The notes below the pieces were generated by a model. That model made no database searches. It had not been told where the DNA came from and saw only the letters and a program-made list of their open reading frames with translations. 5,123 bases of DNA from the NCBI GenBank assembly GCA_003694905.1, contig RFJM01000105.1, positions 1 through 5,123 on the forward strand, in the 5' to 3' direction. Shown here piece after piece: positions 1-5,123 of the stretch (positions within the stretch are counted from its first letter, which is position 1; every line of letters begins with the position of its first letter). A program made the translations under genes and the position numbers. This stretch comes from Caldilineae bacterium (GTDB taxonomy: Bacteria > Chloroflexota > Anaerolineae > J102).

Positions 1-120
1 CCAAACACCCGGCCACCGTTTCAGCTTGCCAAGCTGCGCTGCTCAGGGCTGGCGGCGGCGCCTGGCTGGAAAGCCTCTCCTGCAGGTTGTGCCCCATCCT
101 GAAACGCACCCCGGGCAAAG
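1..120. other. Unresolved left edge; possible ends of neighbouring genes
   Basis: No gene can be assigned with confidence. On the minus strand an ATG at 97-95 opens a frame that stays open for 32 codons to the window edge (starts MGHNLQERLSSQ). Its third positions are G/C-rich, but it lacks a well-spaced ribosome binding site, so it could be the start of a divergent leftward gene. On the plus strand, frame 3 is open from the edge to a TGA at 181-183, but its product is Cys-rich and unlike a known C-terminus. It also runs through the promoter at 121-149. The other two plus frames stop at 102 and 124. Confidence 0.2.
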
Positions 121-149
121 TTGAAATCTGTTCGGAAATTGCTTATACT
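121..149 (+). promoter_or_regulatory. Sigma-70-type promoter for the HhH membrane protein gene
   Basis: A -35 element TTGAAA (121-126) and a -10 element TATACT (144-149) are separated by exactly 17 bases. Each differs from consensus at one position. Transcription would start near 156 and give a leader of about 77 bases before the ATG at 233. The local sequence is more AT-rich than its surroundings, as expected for a promoter. Confidence 0.65.
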
Positions 150-217
150 GTGTTCGTCTCCGGTGTCGTTTTCTGTCACAGGTGACAGTTCGTCTTCTCT
201 TCGTCCCGAGGAGCCAC

Positions 218-224
218 GAAGGAG
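218..224 (+). promoter_or_regulatory. Ribosome binding site deciding the HhH gene start
   Basis: GAAGGAG ends 8 bases before ATG 233. It selects this ATG over the in-frame GTG at 182, which would add 17 residues (MTVRLLFVPRSHEGVQI) unlike a membrane-protein leader. Confidence 0.75.
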
Positions 225-232
225 TCCAAATC

Positions 233-940
233 ATGTTTGTTGTCCAGTTGTTAGCCGGTTCGGATCAGCAGTTGGCTTTTGCACCCGCCGCACCCGTTCT
301 TCAGGAGAACGAAGGAGGCAGTGCCTTCCTGTATTTTCTCATCATCCTTATCCTCCTGCTCATCGTCCTGGCCGTCATCTGGTACTTGCAAAAACGGTCG
401 GAGAAGGCGGGCGAGGAAAGGGCAGAGGCATGGCCGACGTATCCGGGTACGACCAAGGAAGCGGCCGAAGCTCAGGCTCCTGCGGTGAGTGCGGAAGCCG
501 CTGAAGCCGAAGCACCAGCCGCGGAGGCTGCCGAGTTCGTGGCGGAGACGGCCGCGGAGGCCGAAGCTGCGGCAGCAGAAGTTGCCGAGGTTGCCGAGGA
601 GGCGGCAGAAGTGGTGACCCCCGTCGCCGATACCACGGCAGCCGTATCCGAAGCCGTTGAGGAAGCTGCGGAAGCCGCCGCAGAGAAGAAACCCGATGAT
701 CTCAAGATCATCGAAGGAATCGGCCCCAAAGTGGCCAGCCTCCTACAGGCGGCAGGCATTCGCACCTTCGAAGACCTGGCCAACGCGGACGTTGAACACC
801 TGCGCCAGATCCTGGTGGACGCGGGTTTGCAGATGATGGCGCCGGATACGTGGCCGCAACAGGCCCGACTGGCTGCAGCAGGAGACATGGAAGGGTTGAA
901 GGAACTGCAGGCATCGCTCAAGGGCGGAAGGGCCCGCTAA
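233..940 (+). CDS. Membrane-anchored helix-hairpin-helix domain protein with Ala/Glu-rich stalk
   Basis: The predicted product is 235 residues. Residues 31-52 (SAFLYFLIIL through IWYLQ) form one strong transmembrane helix followed by KR, so the N-terminus is probably outside and the rest in the cytoplasm. Residues 74-152 are a low-complexity, strongly acidic Ala/Glu (AEAAE-type) segment, likely an extended helix or stalk. Residues 155-200 carry a helix-hairpin-helix signature (LKIIEGIGPKVASLL, then AGIRTFEDLA), and a trailing DTWPQQARLAAAGD segment follows. This matches the HhH module found at the ends of varied bacterial proteins (DUF4332-like, and extensions on some L21 or NADH-dehydrogenase subunits). 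Such HhH folds bind DNA backbone or other proteins; the partner here is unknown. I chose ATG 233 because GAAGGAG lies 8 bases upstream; an in-frame GTG at 182 has no such site. The gene appears monocistronic. Membrane and HhH assignments are firm, function is not. Confidence 0.88.
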   Translation: MFVVQLLAGSDQQLAFAPAAPVLQENEGGSAFLYFLIILILLLIVLAVIWYLQKRSEKAGEERAEAWPTYPGTTKEAAEAQAPAVSAEAAEAEAPAAEAAEFVAETAAEAEAAAAEVAEVAEEAAEVVTPVADTTAAVSEAVEEAAEAAAEKKPDDLKIIEGIGPKVASLLQAAGIRTFEDLANADVEHLRQILVDAGLQMMAPDTWPQQARLAAAGDMEGLKELQASLKGGRAR

Positions 941-1025
941 GCTGCCGGCCGCGATCGATCGACCCTCCGCTCTCCTGATAATGGTCTGACTCGTCACGAG
1001 AAGCAGCCTGAATACTGAACCGACA

Positions 1026-1077
1026 TCTTGCCGGGGGGAAGTAGTGTTCATGCATGGCACACCTCCCCCCGGCAAGA
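1026..1077. repeat. Perfect 14-bp inverted repeat, possible terminator of the HhH gene
   Basis: The arms TCTTGCCGGGGGGA (1026-1039) and TCCCCCCGGCAAGA (1064-1077) are exact reverse complements separated by 24 bases. Inside the loop, GTGT (1044-1047) can pair with ACAC (1059-1062) and lengthen the hairpin. It lies about 85 bases after the HhH stop codon and about 100 bases before the sulfatase start. No T-run follows on either strand, so it is not a textbook intrinsic terminator. Rho-assisted termination, transcript-end protection or a protein binding site are alternatives. The rest of 941-1178 shows no gene that I can support. Confidence 0.6.
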
Positions 1078-1178
1078 GCCATGAGCATATAAGCGACCTC
1101 AGGGTGACCGCACGGTTTGAGATACGTCTCCAACCTGCCCCGCCAAGGTGAGTTACCTTTGTTTCCCCCGCAAAGCGC

Positions 1179-2660
1179 ATGCCCCAACATCTCAGCCGTC
1201 GCGAATTCCTTGCCTTGACCGGAGCCGGGCTCACCCTGCAGATATTGGGAACGGTTAGCCGGGCACAGGCGCAGAAATCTCGGCCCAATATCCTCCTCAT
1301 GCTGGCCGAAGACATCGGGCCGGATCTGCAGTGCTATGGTGTGGGCGAGGTGCAAACACCCCACCTGGACCGTCTGGCCGCGGAGGGGATGCGCTACACC
1401 CAGGCATTCTGCGTGGCGCCGGTGTGTTCACCTTCACGCACCGCATTGCTGACCGGCGTCTATCCCTATACCATCCGTGCGCAACACCACCGTGTGCACA
1501 CCCCCCATCCCCTGCCACCGGGTGTACAACCCATCACCCATTACCTGCGCGCGGCAGGATATTACACCGCGGTGGGATGTGGCTACTCGGACAAAGTCGA
1601 TGTCAACTTCCTCGCCCGCGATCTCTTCGACGGCCGAGACTGGAGCTTGCGGCGCCGGGATCAGCCTTTCTTCGCCCAGATCACGTTCAAGAATACGCAT
1701 CGCAGTTGGAAAGGCGATCCCGTACAGCCTGTCGATCCCGAAGTGTTGGAGATTCCCCCCTACTATCCCGACCATCCTCTGGTTCGGCGCGATTGGGCGC
1801 GTTATCTGGAAGAAATCCAGAAGATGGACAGGATGGTGGGCGCTGTGCTGCGACGGTTGCAGGACGAAGGGCTGGCCGAGAACACGTTGGTCATTTTTAC
1901 CGCCGACAACGGCAGGGCCCATGTACGCGGCAAACAGTTTCTCTACGACGAAGGGATCCATGTGCCCTTGATCGTGCGCTGGCCGGAACGCCTGCGGCCC
2001 GGCGTCTCACATCGCCTCATCTCGAACATCGACATCCCGGCTGCCATCCTCGCCGCGGCCGGTATGCCCGTGCCGAGCTATTTCGCCGGCCACGACTTTC
2101 TGCACGAGCAGGCTCAACCGCGCGAGATCATCTTCGCAGGACGTGACCGAACCGACAGGACCCATGACGCCATTCGTGCCGTTCGCAGTCATGACTTCAA
2201 GTACATCCTGAACCTGATGCCCGAGCGCGCCTGGTGCCAGTACAACGAGTACAAAGAACGCAAGTACCCCGCTCTGGCCCTGATGAACGTCATGAACCTC
2301 GAGGGCGAACTGCCTCCCCACCAGGCACGCTTCATGGCCGCGCGAAAGCCCGTTGAGGAACTGTACGATCTGCGCAACGATCCCTTCGAACTGCACAATG
2401 TGGCCGGAAACCCCCGGTACCTGCCGGTGCTGCTGGAAATGCGCCAGCGCCTGGGCTTCTGGCGTCTCGGCCAGGGAGACGGGGCCGTGAGCCGGGCCTA
2501 TCGCGAGGGTGGCTGGCCCGCGGTCTATCCCACGCGCAGCCTTGCCGAATGGCGCCGGATCCTGGCAGCCTGGGAAGAGCACCTCTACTACGGGCGCGCC
2601 CATCCCAACGTGACTCCCTCTCGCATCATTCTGGCAGCCCGGCGTAAGAAACGCGGCTGA
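1179..2660 (+). CDS. Tat-exported type I sulfatase (formylglycine-dependent, heparan-N-sulfatase-like group)
   Basis: The 493-residue product should hydrolyse sulfate esters or sulfamates outside the cytoplasm. A twin-arginine signal (SRREFLALTG, residues 6-15) is followed by a hydrophobic stretch and a likely cleavage after AQA (29-31). The sulfatase fold then starts (PNILLMLAED, 36-45). The core motif CSPSRTALLTG (83-93) places the formylglycine precursor at Cys83. Other expected elements are His103-His104-Arg105, the DKVDVNF segment with Lys139, His174 (NTHR), the metal-binding ADN (242-244), Lys252, and the C-terminal LYDL/DP/E pattern (395-407). The AED-IGPDL opening and HHR segment resemble bacterial sulfatases annotated as heparan N-sulfatase-like, but the substrate is not determined. 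The fold needs a formylglycine-generating enzyme or anaerobic maturase encoded elsewhere. ATG 1179 is the only possible start: an in-frame stop lies at 1149-1151. No good ribosome binding site precedes it. Confidence 0.93.
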   Translation: MPQHLSRREFLALTGAGLTLQILGTVSRAQAQKSRPNILLMLAEDIGPDLQCYGVGEVQTPHLDRLAAEGMRYTQAFCVAPVCSPSRTALLTGVYPYTIRAQHHRVHTPHPLPPGVQPITHYLRAAGYYTAVGCGYSDKVDVNFLARDLFDGRDWSLRRRDQPFFAQITFKNTHRSWKGDPVQPVDPEVLEIPPYYPDHPLVRRDWARYLEEIQKMDRMVGAVLRRLQDEGLAENTLVIFTADNGRAHVRGKQFLYDEGIHVPLIVRWPERLRPGVSHRLISNIDIPAAILAAAGMPVPSYFAGHDFLHEQAQPREIIFAGRDRTDRTHDAIRAVRSHDFKYILNLMPERAWCQYNEYKERKYPALALMNVMNLEGELPPHQARFMAARKPVEELYDLRNDPFELHNVAGNPRYLPVLLEMRQRLGFWRLGQGDGAVSRAYREGGWPAVYPTRSLAEWRRILAAWEEHLYYGRAHPNVTPSRIILAARRKKRG

Positions 2661-2679
2661 ACCCGCTTCTCAGCCTGCG
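2644..2679 (-). terminator. Hairpin across both convergent stop codons, likely terminator of the leftward cluster
   Basis: CGCGGCTGA (2652-2660) pairs with TCAGCCTGCG (2670-2679), giving nine base pairs with one bulged T (2676) and a 9-base loop. The sulfatase TGA and the glycosylase TGA each sit in one arm. On the minus strand the hairpin is followed by GTTTCTT (2651-2645), a short T-rich run as in intrinsic terminators. The plus strand has no such run after it, so termination would favour the leftward transcript. Confidence 0.5.
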
Positions 2680-3308
2680 GAGAGATAGTGGTGCCAGAAG
2701 ATGCGGGCTGCGACCGCGCGCCAGGGCCGGTACCTCTGCCCCAATTCCTCCAACTGCACCGGGGATGGCCGCCGGGCCAGGCCTTTGACACGGCGTGCCG
2801 CATTGGCCAGTGCCAGATCCCCGCTGGGCCAGACATCAGGCCTGAGCAGCGCTTCCATCATGTAGATGTTGGCCGTCCAGTCGCCGATACCCTTGATGCT
2901 CTTGAGCCGGCGGCGCACTTCATCGTCATCCAGTTCTGCCAGCGCTTCCAGGTCCAACGAACCATCCAACACTGCCCGAGCCAGCAGCCGGCCATAGCGC
3001 GCCTTCTGGCGGCTGAATCCCACCTCGCGCAGGGTCGCGTCGTCCAGGGCGAGAAAGTTGCCGGGCGTCAGGGGGCGTACGCGCTCACCGAGTTTCCGGA
3101 AGGCCGCGTGCGCCGAAGCCAGCGATACCTGTTGTTCCAGGATGATATGGAGGAGGGTCGCAAAGCCGGGTGGGCGAGCCCAGAGCGGGGGCGGGCCGAA
3201 TTCATCCACCACCCGCGCCAGATCTGCATCTCGCGCGCACAGGTACGCGACCCCGTGTAGAAGGATGCGTTCATCCAGTTGCTTCGGAGGAAGGTGCTGC
3301 TCGCTCAT
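2670..3308 (-). CDS. AlkA-type DNA-3-methyladenine glycosylase (HhH-GPD superfamily)
   Basis: The 212-residue product is a base-excision repair glycosylase expected to cut damaged, chiefly alkylated, purines from DNA. LLHIILEQQVSLASA (52-66) matches the conserved AlkA-family segment around the first helices. The helix-hairpin-helix IKGIGDWTANIY (138-149) is followed by the catalytic Asp164 in VWPSGDLAL, which aligns with Asp238 of E. coli AlkA. The position that holds lysine in bifunctional OGG/Nth enzymes is Trp144 here, so a monofunctional glycosylase is expected. It is shorter than E. coli AlkA (282 residues) and lacks the N-terminal beta domain, as in other compact bacterial and archaeal AlkA-like enzymes. 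ATG 3308 is kept because the N-terminal helix fits the family. A purine stretch AGGAAG abuts it with poor spacing, so translation may be coupled to the upstream small gene, with which it overlaps by 38 bases. The exact damage specificity is unknown. Confidence 0.9.
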   Translation of the reverse strand: MSEQHLPPKQLDERILLHGVAYLCARDADLARVVDEFGPPPLWARPPGFATLLHIILEQQVSLASAHAAFRKLGERVRPLTPGNFLALDDATLREVGFSRQKARYGRLLARAVLDGSLDLEALAELDDDEVRRRLKSIKGIGDWTANIYMMEALLRPDVWPSGDLALANAARRVKGLARRPSPVQLEELGQRYRPWRAVAARIFWHHYLSAG

Positions 3309-3465
3309 CTTCCTGACGCAAAGCCGCCCGTGCCTCGGCCAGAGCTTCTTCCAGCTCTTCCAATCGCAGCAGCAGGCCGGGCGGCGCAGAATGCCTGGGC
3401 CACTGCTTCATGAGCTGGGCGATCTCCTCCTCCAACGCCCGCACGCGATTCCTCAGAGCGTCCAT
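3271..3465 (-). CDS. Small coiled-coil protein of unknown function
   Basis: The 64-residue product is not one I recognise. Residues 2-21 and 31-52 are two charged helices with heptad-like Leu/Ile/Val spacing (LRNRVRALEEEIAQLM and LLLRLEELEEALAEA). They are linked by a turn, WPRHSAPPG (22-30), which suggests an antiparallel helical hairpin. The tail (53-64) is polar and probably disordered. The gene looks real: AAGGAG (3480-3475) lies 9 bases before ATG 3465, the start is 18 bases after the deaminase stop, and the helix pattern spans the whole frame. It lies between the deaminase and glycosylase genes and its last 38 bases overlap the latter in another frame. It could be an adaptor for either neighbour or a separate structural protein; nothing in the sequence decides this. 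Confidence 0.72.
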   Translation of the reverse strand: MDALRNRVRALEEEIAQLMKQWPRHSAPPGLLLRLEELEEALAEARAALRQEDERAAPSSEATG

Positions 3466-3474
3466 TGTGCCACT

Positions 3475-3480
3475 CTCCTT
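3475..3480 (-). promoter_or_regulatory. Ribosome binding site of the small coiled-coil gene
   Basis: AAGGAG on the minus strand, 9 bases before ATG 3465 and just after the deaminase stop codon. It is the best Shine-Dalgarno match in the leftward cluster and is the main support for the 64-residue gene being translated. Confidence 0.7.
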
Positions 3481-3483
3481 GCA

Positions 3484-4845
3484 TCAGGGTTTCTCGCCGT
3501 TGACCAGAGCCCGGGCGATGGCATTGTGTCGGGCAATCAGCGGGGCGGGATCGAAATCCACAAAGTGACCATCGTAGACGCGCACCCTGCCGTTGACGAT
3601 CACCCAATCCGCTTTGACCGGGCCACAGAAGACCAGCGCGGCCAGAGGATCGTGCAGCGCGCCGGCAAATTCCAGCGCATCCAGCCGATAGGCGGCCACA
3701 TCGCAGGCCATGCCCGGAGCCAGTGAGCCGATATCGTCGCGTCCGAGATTGCGGGCACCCCCGCGGGTGGCGATCCATAGCGCCTCTTCGGCGGTCAGTC
3801 CTGCCGGATCACCGCTCACCCGCTGCAACAGCAGTGCCTGTCGCGCCTCGTTGAGGAGATGACAGCTATCGTTCGAGGCACTGCCATCCACGCCCAGCCC
3901 TACATTCACCCCGGCCTGCAGATACGCCTTGACCGGCGCGATACCGCTGGCCAAACGCATGTTGGAAGAAGGGCAATGGCATACTCCGGTACCGGTACGC
4001 GCGAACAGACCGATTTCCTGCCGGTTGACGTGCACCGCATGGGCATGCCAGACATCCTCTCCCATCCAGCCCAGGTCCTCCGCGTACTCGACGGGGCGCC
4101 GTCCGAATTGCTGCAGGCAAAACGTCTCTTCGTCCCTGGTCTCCGCCAGATGCGTATGGAGATGAACCCCGTAGCTGCGGGCCAGAGCCGCGCTCTCCCG
4201 CATCAGATCGGGCGTCACCGAAAAGGGCGAGCAGGGTGCCAGCACCACGCGTACCATCGCGTAGGGTTCGGACTGATGATAAGCCTCGATCACCCGTCGG
4301 CTGTCTCGCAGAATCGCATCTTCCTCTTCCACCACACTATCCGGCGGCAGACCACCCCTGGACTCGCCCAGACTCATCGAGCCACGCGCGGCGTGAAAGC
4401 GAATACCCAGCTCGTCCGCTGCCTGGATCTCATCCTCCAGCCGGCAACCGTTGGGAAACATATACAGATGATCCGAGGAGGTGGTACAACCTGTGAGCAT
4501 CATCTCCGCCAGGCCCACCTTGGCCGAAACATACACCGCTTCAGGTGTCAGGCCGGCCCAGATCAGATAGTGGGTTTTCAGCCAGTGGAAGAGATCCGCG
4601 TTCTGGGCCGCGGGCACGGCGCGGGTCAGCGTCTGGTAGAGATGATGGTGGGTATTCACCAGTCCGGGAATCACAACGCGCCCGCGTGCTTCGATCACCT
4701 CGTCAGCAGTATCGGGCAGCTCGGCCGTAGGGCCGACCCGCCGGATAACACCGTCTTCAGCGTAGAGCCCGCCGTCGGGAATCCGGCGCCGCTCATCGTC
4801 CATAGTGACCAGCAGGTCGGCATGTCGGATCAGTAGAGTGCTCAT
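3484..4845 (-). CDS. 8-oxoguanine deaminase-like amidohydrolase
   Basis: The product (453 residues from ATG 4845) is a metal-dependent cytosolic amidohydrolase predicted to convert 8-oxoguanine to urate and ammonia (EC 3.5.4.32). In numbering from this start, the features are: HxH metal ligands His66 and His68 in PGLVNTHHHLYQTLTRA; the family-typical RGSMSLGES..GGLPP loop (154-168); His232 and Glu235 in HTHLAET; His269 in HAHAV; CHCPSSNMRLASGI (289-302); and Asp320 in GLGVDGSASND. The NTHHH-YQTLTRA, RGSMSLGE and CHCPSSNMRLASG segments are those of Pseudomonas 8-oxoguanine deaminase rather than of guanine deaminase or TrzN/SAH deaminases. Length fits the family. The frame is open to an ATG at 4893, which would add 16 residues (MVFRVLFHPFLPEP...) unlike the family. 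ATG 4851 is a second option. None has a strong ribosome binding site. It is the first gene of the leftward cluster. Confidence 0.88.
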   Translation of the reverse strand: MSTLLIRHADLLVTMDDERRRIPDGGLYAEDGVIRRVGPTAELPDTADEVIEARGRVVIPGLVNTHHHLYQTLTRAVPAAQNADLFHWLKTHYLIWAGLTPEAVYVSAKVGLAEMMLTGCTTSSDHLYMFPNGCRLEDEIQAADELGIRFHAARGSMSLGESRGGLPPDSVVEEEDAILRDSRRVIEAYHQSEPYAMVRVVLAPCSPFSVTPDLMRESAALARSYGVHLHTHLAETRDEETFCLQQFGRRPVEYAEDLGWMGEDVWHAHAVHVNRQEIGLFARTGTGVCHCPSSNMRLASGIAPVKAYLQAGVNVGLGVDGSASNDSCHLLNEARQALLLQRVSGDPAGLTAEEALWIATRGGARNLGRDDIGSLAPGMACDVAAYRLDALEFAGALHDPLAALVFCGPVKADWVIVNGRVRVYDGHFVDFDPAPLIARHNAIARALVNGEKP

Positions 4846-4939
4846 GGGCATCGGTTCTGGAAGGAAGGGATGAAAGAGGACACGGAATACCATGCCATCC
4901 CGACCGGACGGCGTTGCTCAGTATGCCGCATGAGTGGGC

Positions 4940-4968
4940 GGGGGCGCAAGAGCCATCGGCACGCCCCC
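4940..4968. repeat. GC-rich inverted repeat in the divergent intergenic region
   Basis: GGGGGCG (4940-4946) and CGCCCCC (4962-4968) are exact complements around a 15-base loop that itself contains GCC-ATC-GGC. It would lie in the leader of the leftward transcript if the promoter at 5008-5036 is used, so it could shape that leader. It may also be chance in GC-rich DNA. Confidence 0.35.
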
Positions 4969-5007
4969 ATCCTCTTCTCCTTGCCGCGGCGTCGATCCGG
5001 CCCGGAC

Positions 5008-5036
5008 ATTGTATAATCTCCTCGAGCCTCAGGCAA
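5008..5036 (-). promoter_or_regulatory. Candidate promoter for the leftward deaminase-glycosylase cluster
   Basis: On the minus strand TTGCCT (5036-5031) and TACAAT (5013-5008) are separated by exactly 17 bases. The match is 4/6 for -35 and 5/6 for -10. Transcription would start near 5001, leaving a leader of about 110 to 155 bases depending on the deaminase start. The -10 overlaps the opposing TATAAT, so the two promoters could exclude each other. Confidence 0.4.
5012..5017 (+). promoter_or_regulatory. Consensus -10 element for the right-edge gene
   Basis: A perfect TATAAT lies about 55 to 80 bases before the candidate starts of the rightward gene at the edge. No convincing -35 stands 16-18 bases upstream; TTGCCG at 4981-4986 is too far. 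An activator or an alternative contact would be needed, or the site is weak. Confidence 0.4.
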
Positions 5037-5093
5037 CGACTTGCGGCTAACTCCGCGCCGTGAGCGCCGATGTTATCTTCTTACCCTCCTGCC

Positions 5094-5123
5094 ATGACCG
5101 AAACAATTGAACTGAAACTCACA
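5094..5123 (+). CDS. Start of a rightward gene, truncated by the window edge
   Basis: ATG 5094 opens a frame reading MTETIELKLT up to the edge. An in-frame ATG at 5070 would add eight residues (MLSSYPPA). Neither has a good ribosome binding site; 5094 gives the more ordinary N-terminus. The TATAAT at 5012-5017 and the lack of a competing gene support a real start here. Ten codons are too few to name a product. Confidence 0.45.
   Translation, partial: MTETIELKLT

Noticed and set aside
182..232. GTG 182 as an earlier start for the HhH protein
   Set aside because: No ribosome binding site at the right distance, while ATG 233 has GAAGGAG 8 bases upstream.
472..921. A minus-strand Ala/Ser-rich frame opposite the HhH gene
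   Set aside because: The low complexity is the complement of the Ala/Glu codons; no ribosome binding site or domain.
1088..1093. TATAAG as a -10 element for the sulfatase
   Set aside because: The bases 17 upstream are CCCCCC in the inverted repeat, with no -35 resemblance.
1050..1151. A 33-codon upstream frame before the sulfatase (MHGTPPPGKS...)
   Set aside because: The SD-like GGGGGGAAG is part of the inverted repeat arm, and the peptide has no sign of selection; it could be a leader peptide but nothing supports that.
1331..2146. A 271-codon plus-strand open frame inside the sulfatase gene
   Set aside because: The overlapping sulfatase frame has all expected motifs; this product is Arg/Pro-rich with no domain.
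2670..3308. The glycosylase as an OGG-type 8-oxoguanine glycosylase/lyase, which would fit the neighbour neatly
   Set aside because: The catalytic lysine of OGG/Nth enzymes is replaced by Trp144, and the surrounding motif is AlkA-like.
3859..4836. A 325-codon plus-strand open frame opposite the deaminase gene
   Set aside because: It is antisense to a protein that matches its family from end to end; the product has no recognisable domain and looks like a shadow of GC-rich coding DNA.

Overview
The window holds five recognisable or credible protein genes plus one gene fragment at the right edge. The DNA is GC-rich and the genes favour G/C at third codon positions. Promoter-like sites are sigma-70 type, so the source is a bacterium. 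The lineage cannot be fixed from sequence alone. The membrane-anchored helix-hairpin-helix protein, the Tat-exported sulfatase and the 8-oxoguanine-deaminase-type amidohydrolase would together suit an environmental heterotroph such as a member of the Chloroflexota (Anaerolineae-like). That is an inference of low certainty.

Layout. Bases 1-120 are an unresolved edge. A good promoter (121-149) drives a rightward gene (233-940) for a single-pass membrane protein with a long Ala/Glu-rich stalk and a C-terminal helix-hairpin-helix domain. A 238-base gap follows, holding a perfect 14-bp inverted repeat (1026-1077). Next is a rightward, Tat-exported formylglycine-type sulfatase (1179-2660). It runs tail-to-tail, with only 9 bases between stop codons, into a leftward cluster. 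Read in its own direction, the cluster is: an 8-oxoguanine-deaminase-like amidohydrolase (4845 to 3484), a 64-residue coiled-coil protein (3465 to 3271) and an AlkA-type DNA glycosylase (3308 to 2670). A hairpin containing both convergent stop codons, followed by a T-rich run on the minus strand, probably ends this cluster. Upstream of the deaminase, a region of about 250 bases contains back-to-back promoter-like elements and the start of another rightward gene that leaves the window.

How the genes work together. The leftward cluster is the most coherent unit. The gaps and overlaps are tight (18 bases, then a 38-base overlap). Two of its proteins deal with damaged purines: one would excise damaged bases from DNA, the other would deaminate free 8-oxoguanine to urate. 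The small coiled-coil protein between them is unrecognised. The sulfatase and the membrane HhH protein show no obvious functional link to the cluster or to each other. I saw no tRNA, rRNA, CRISPR array, insertion sequence or clear sign of recent transfer.
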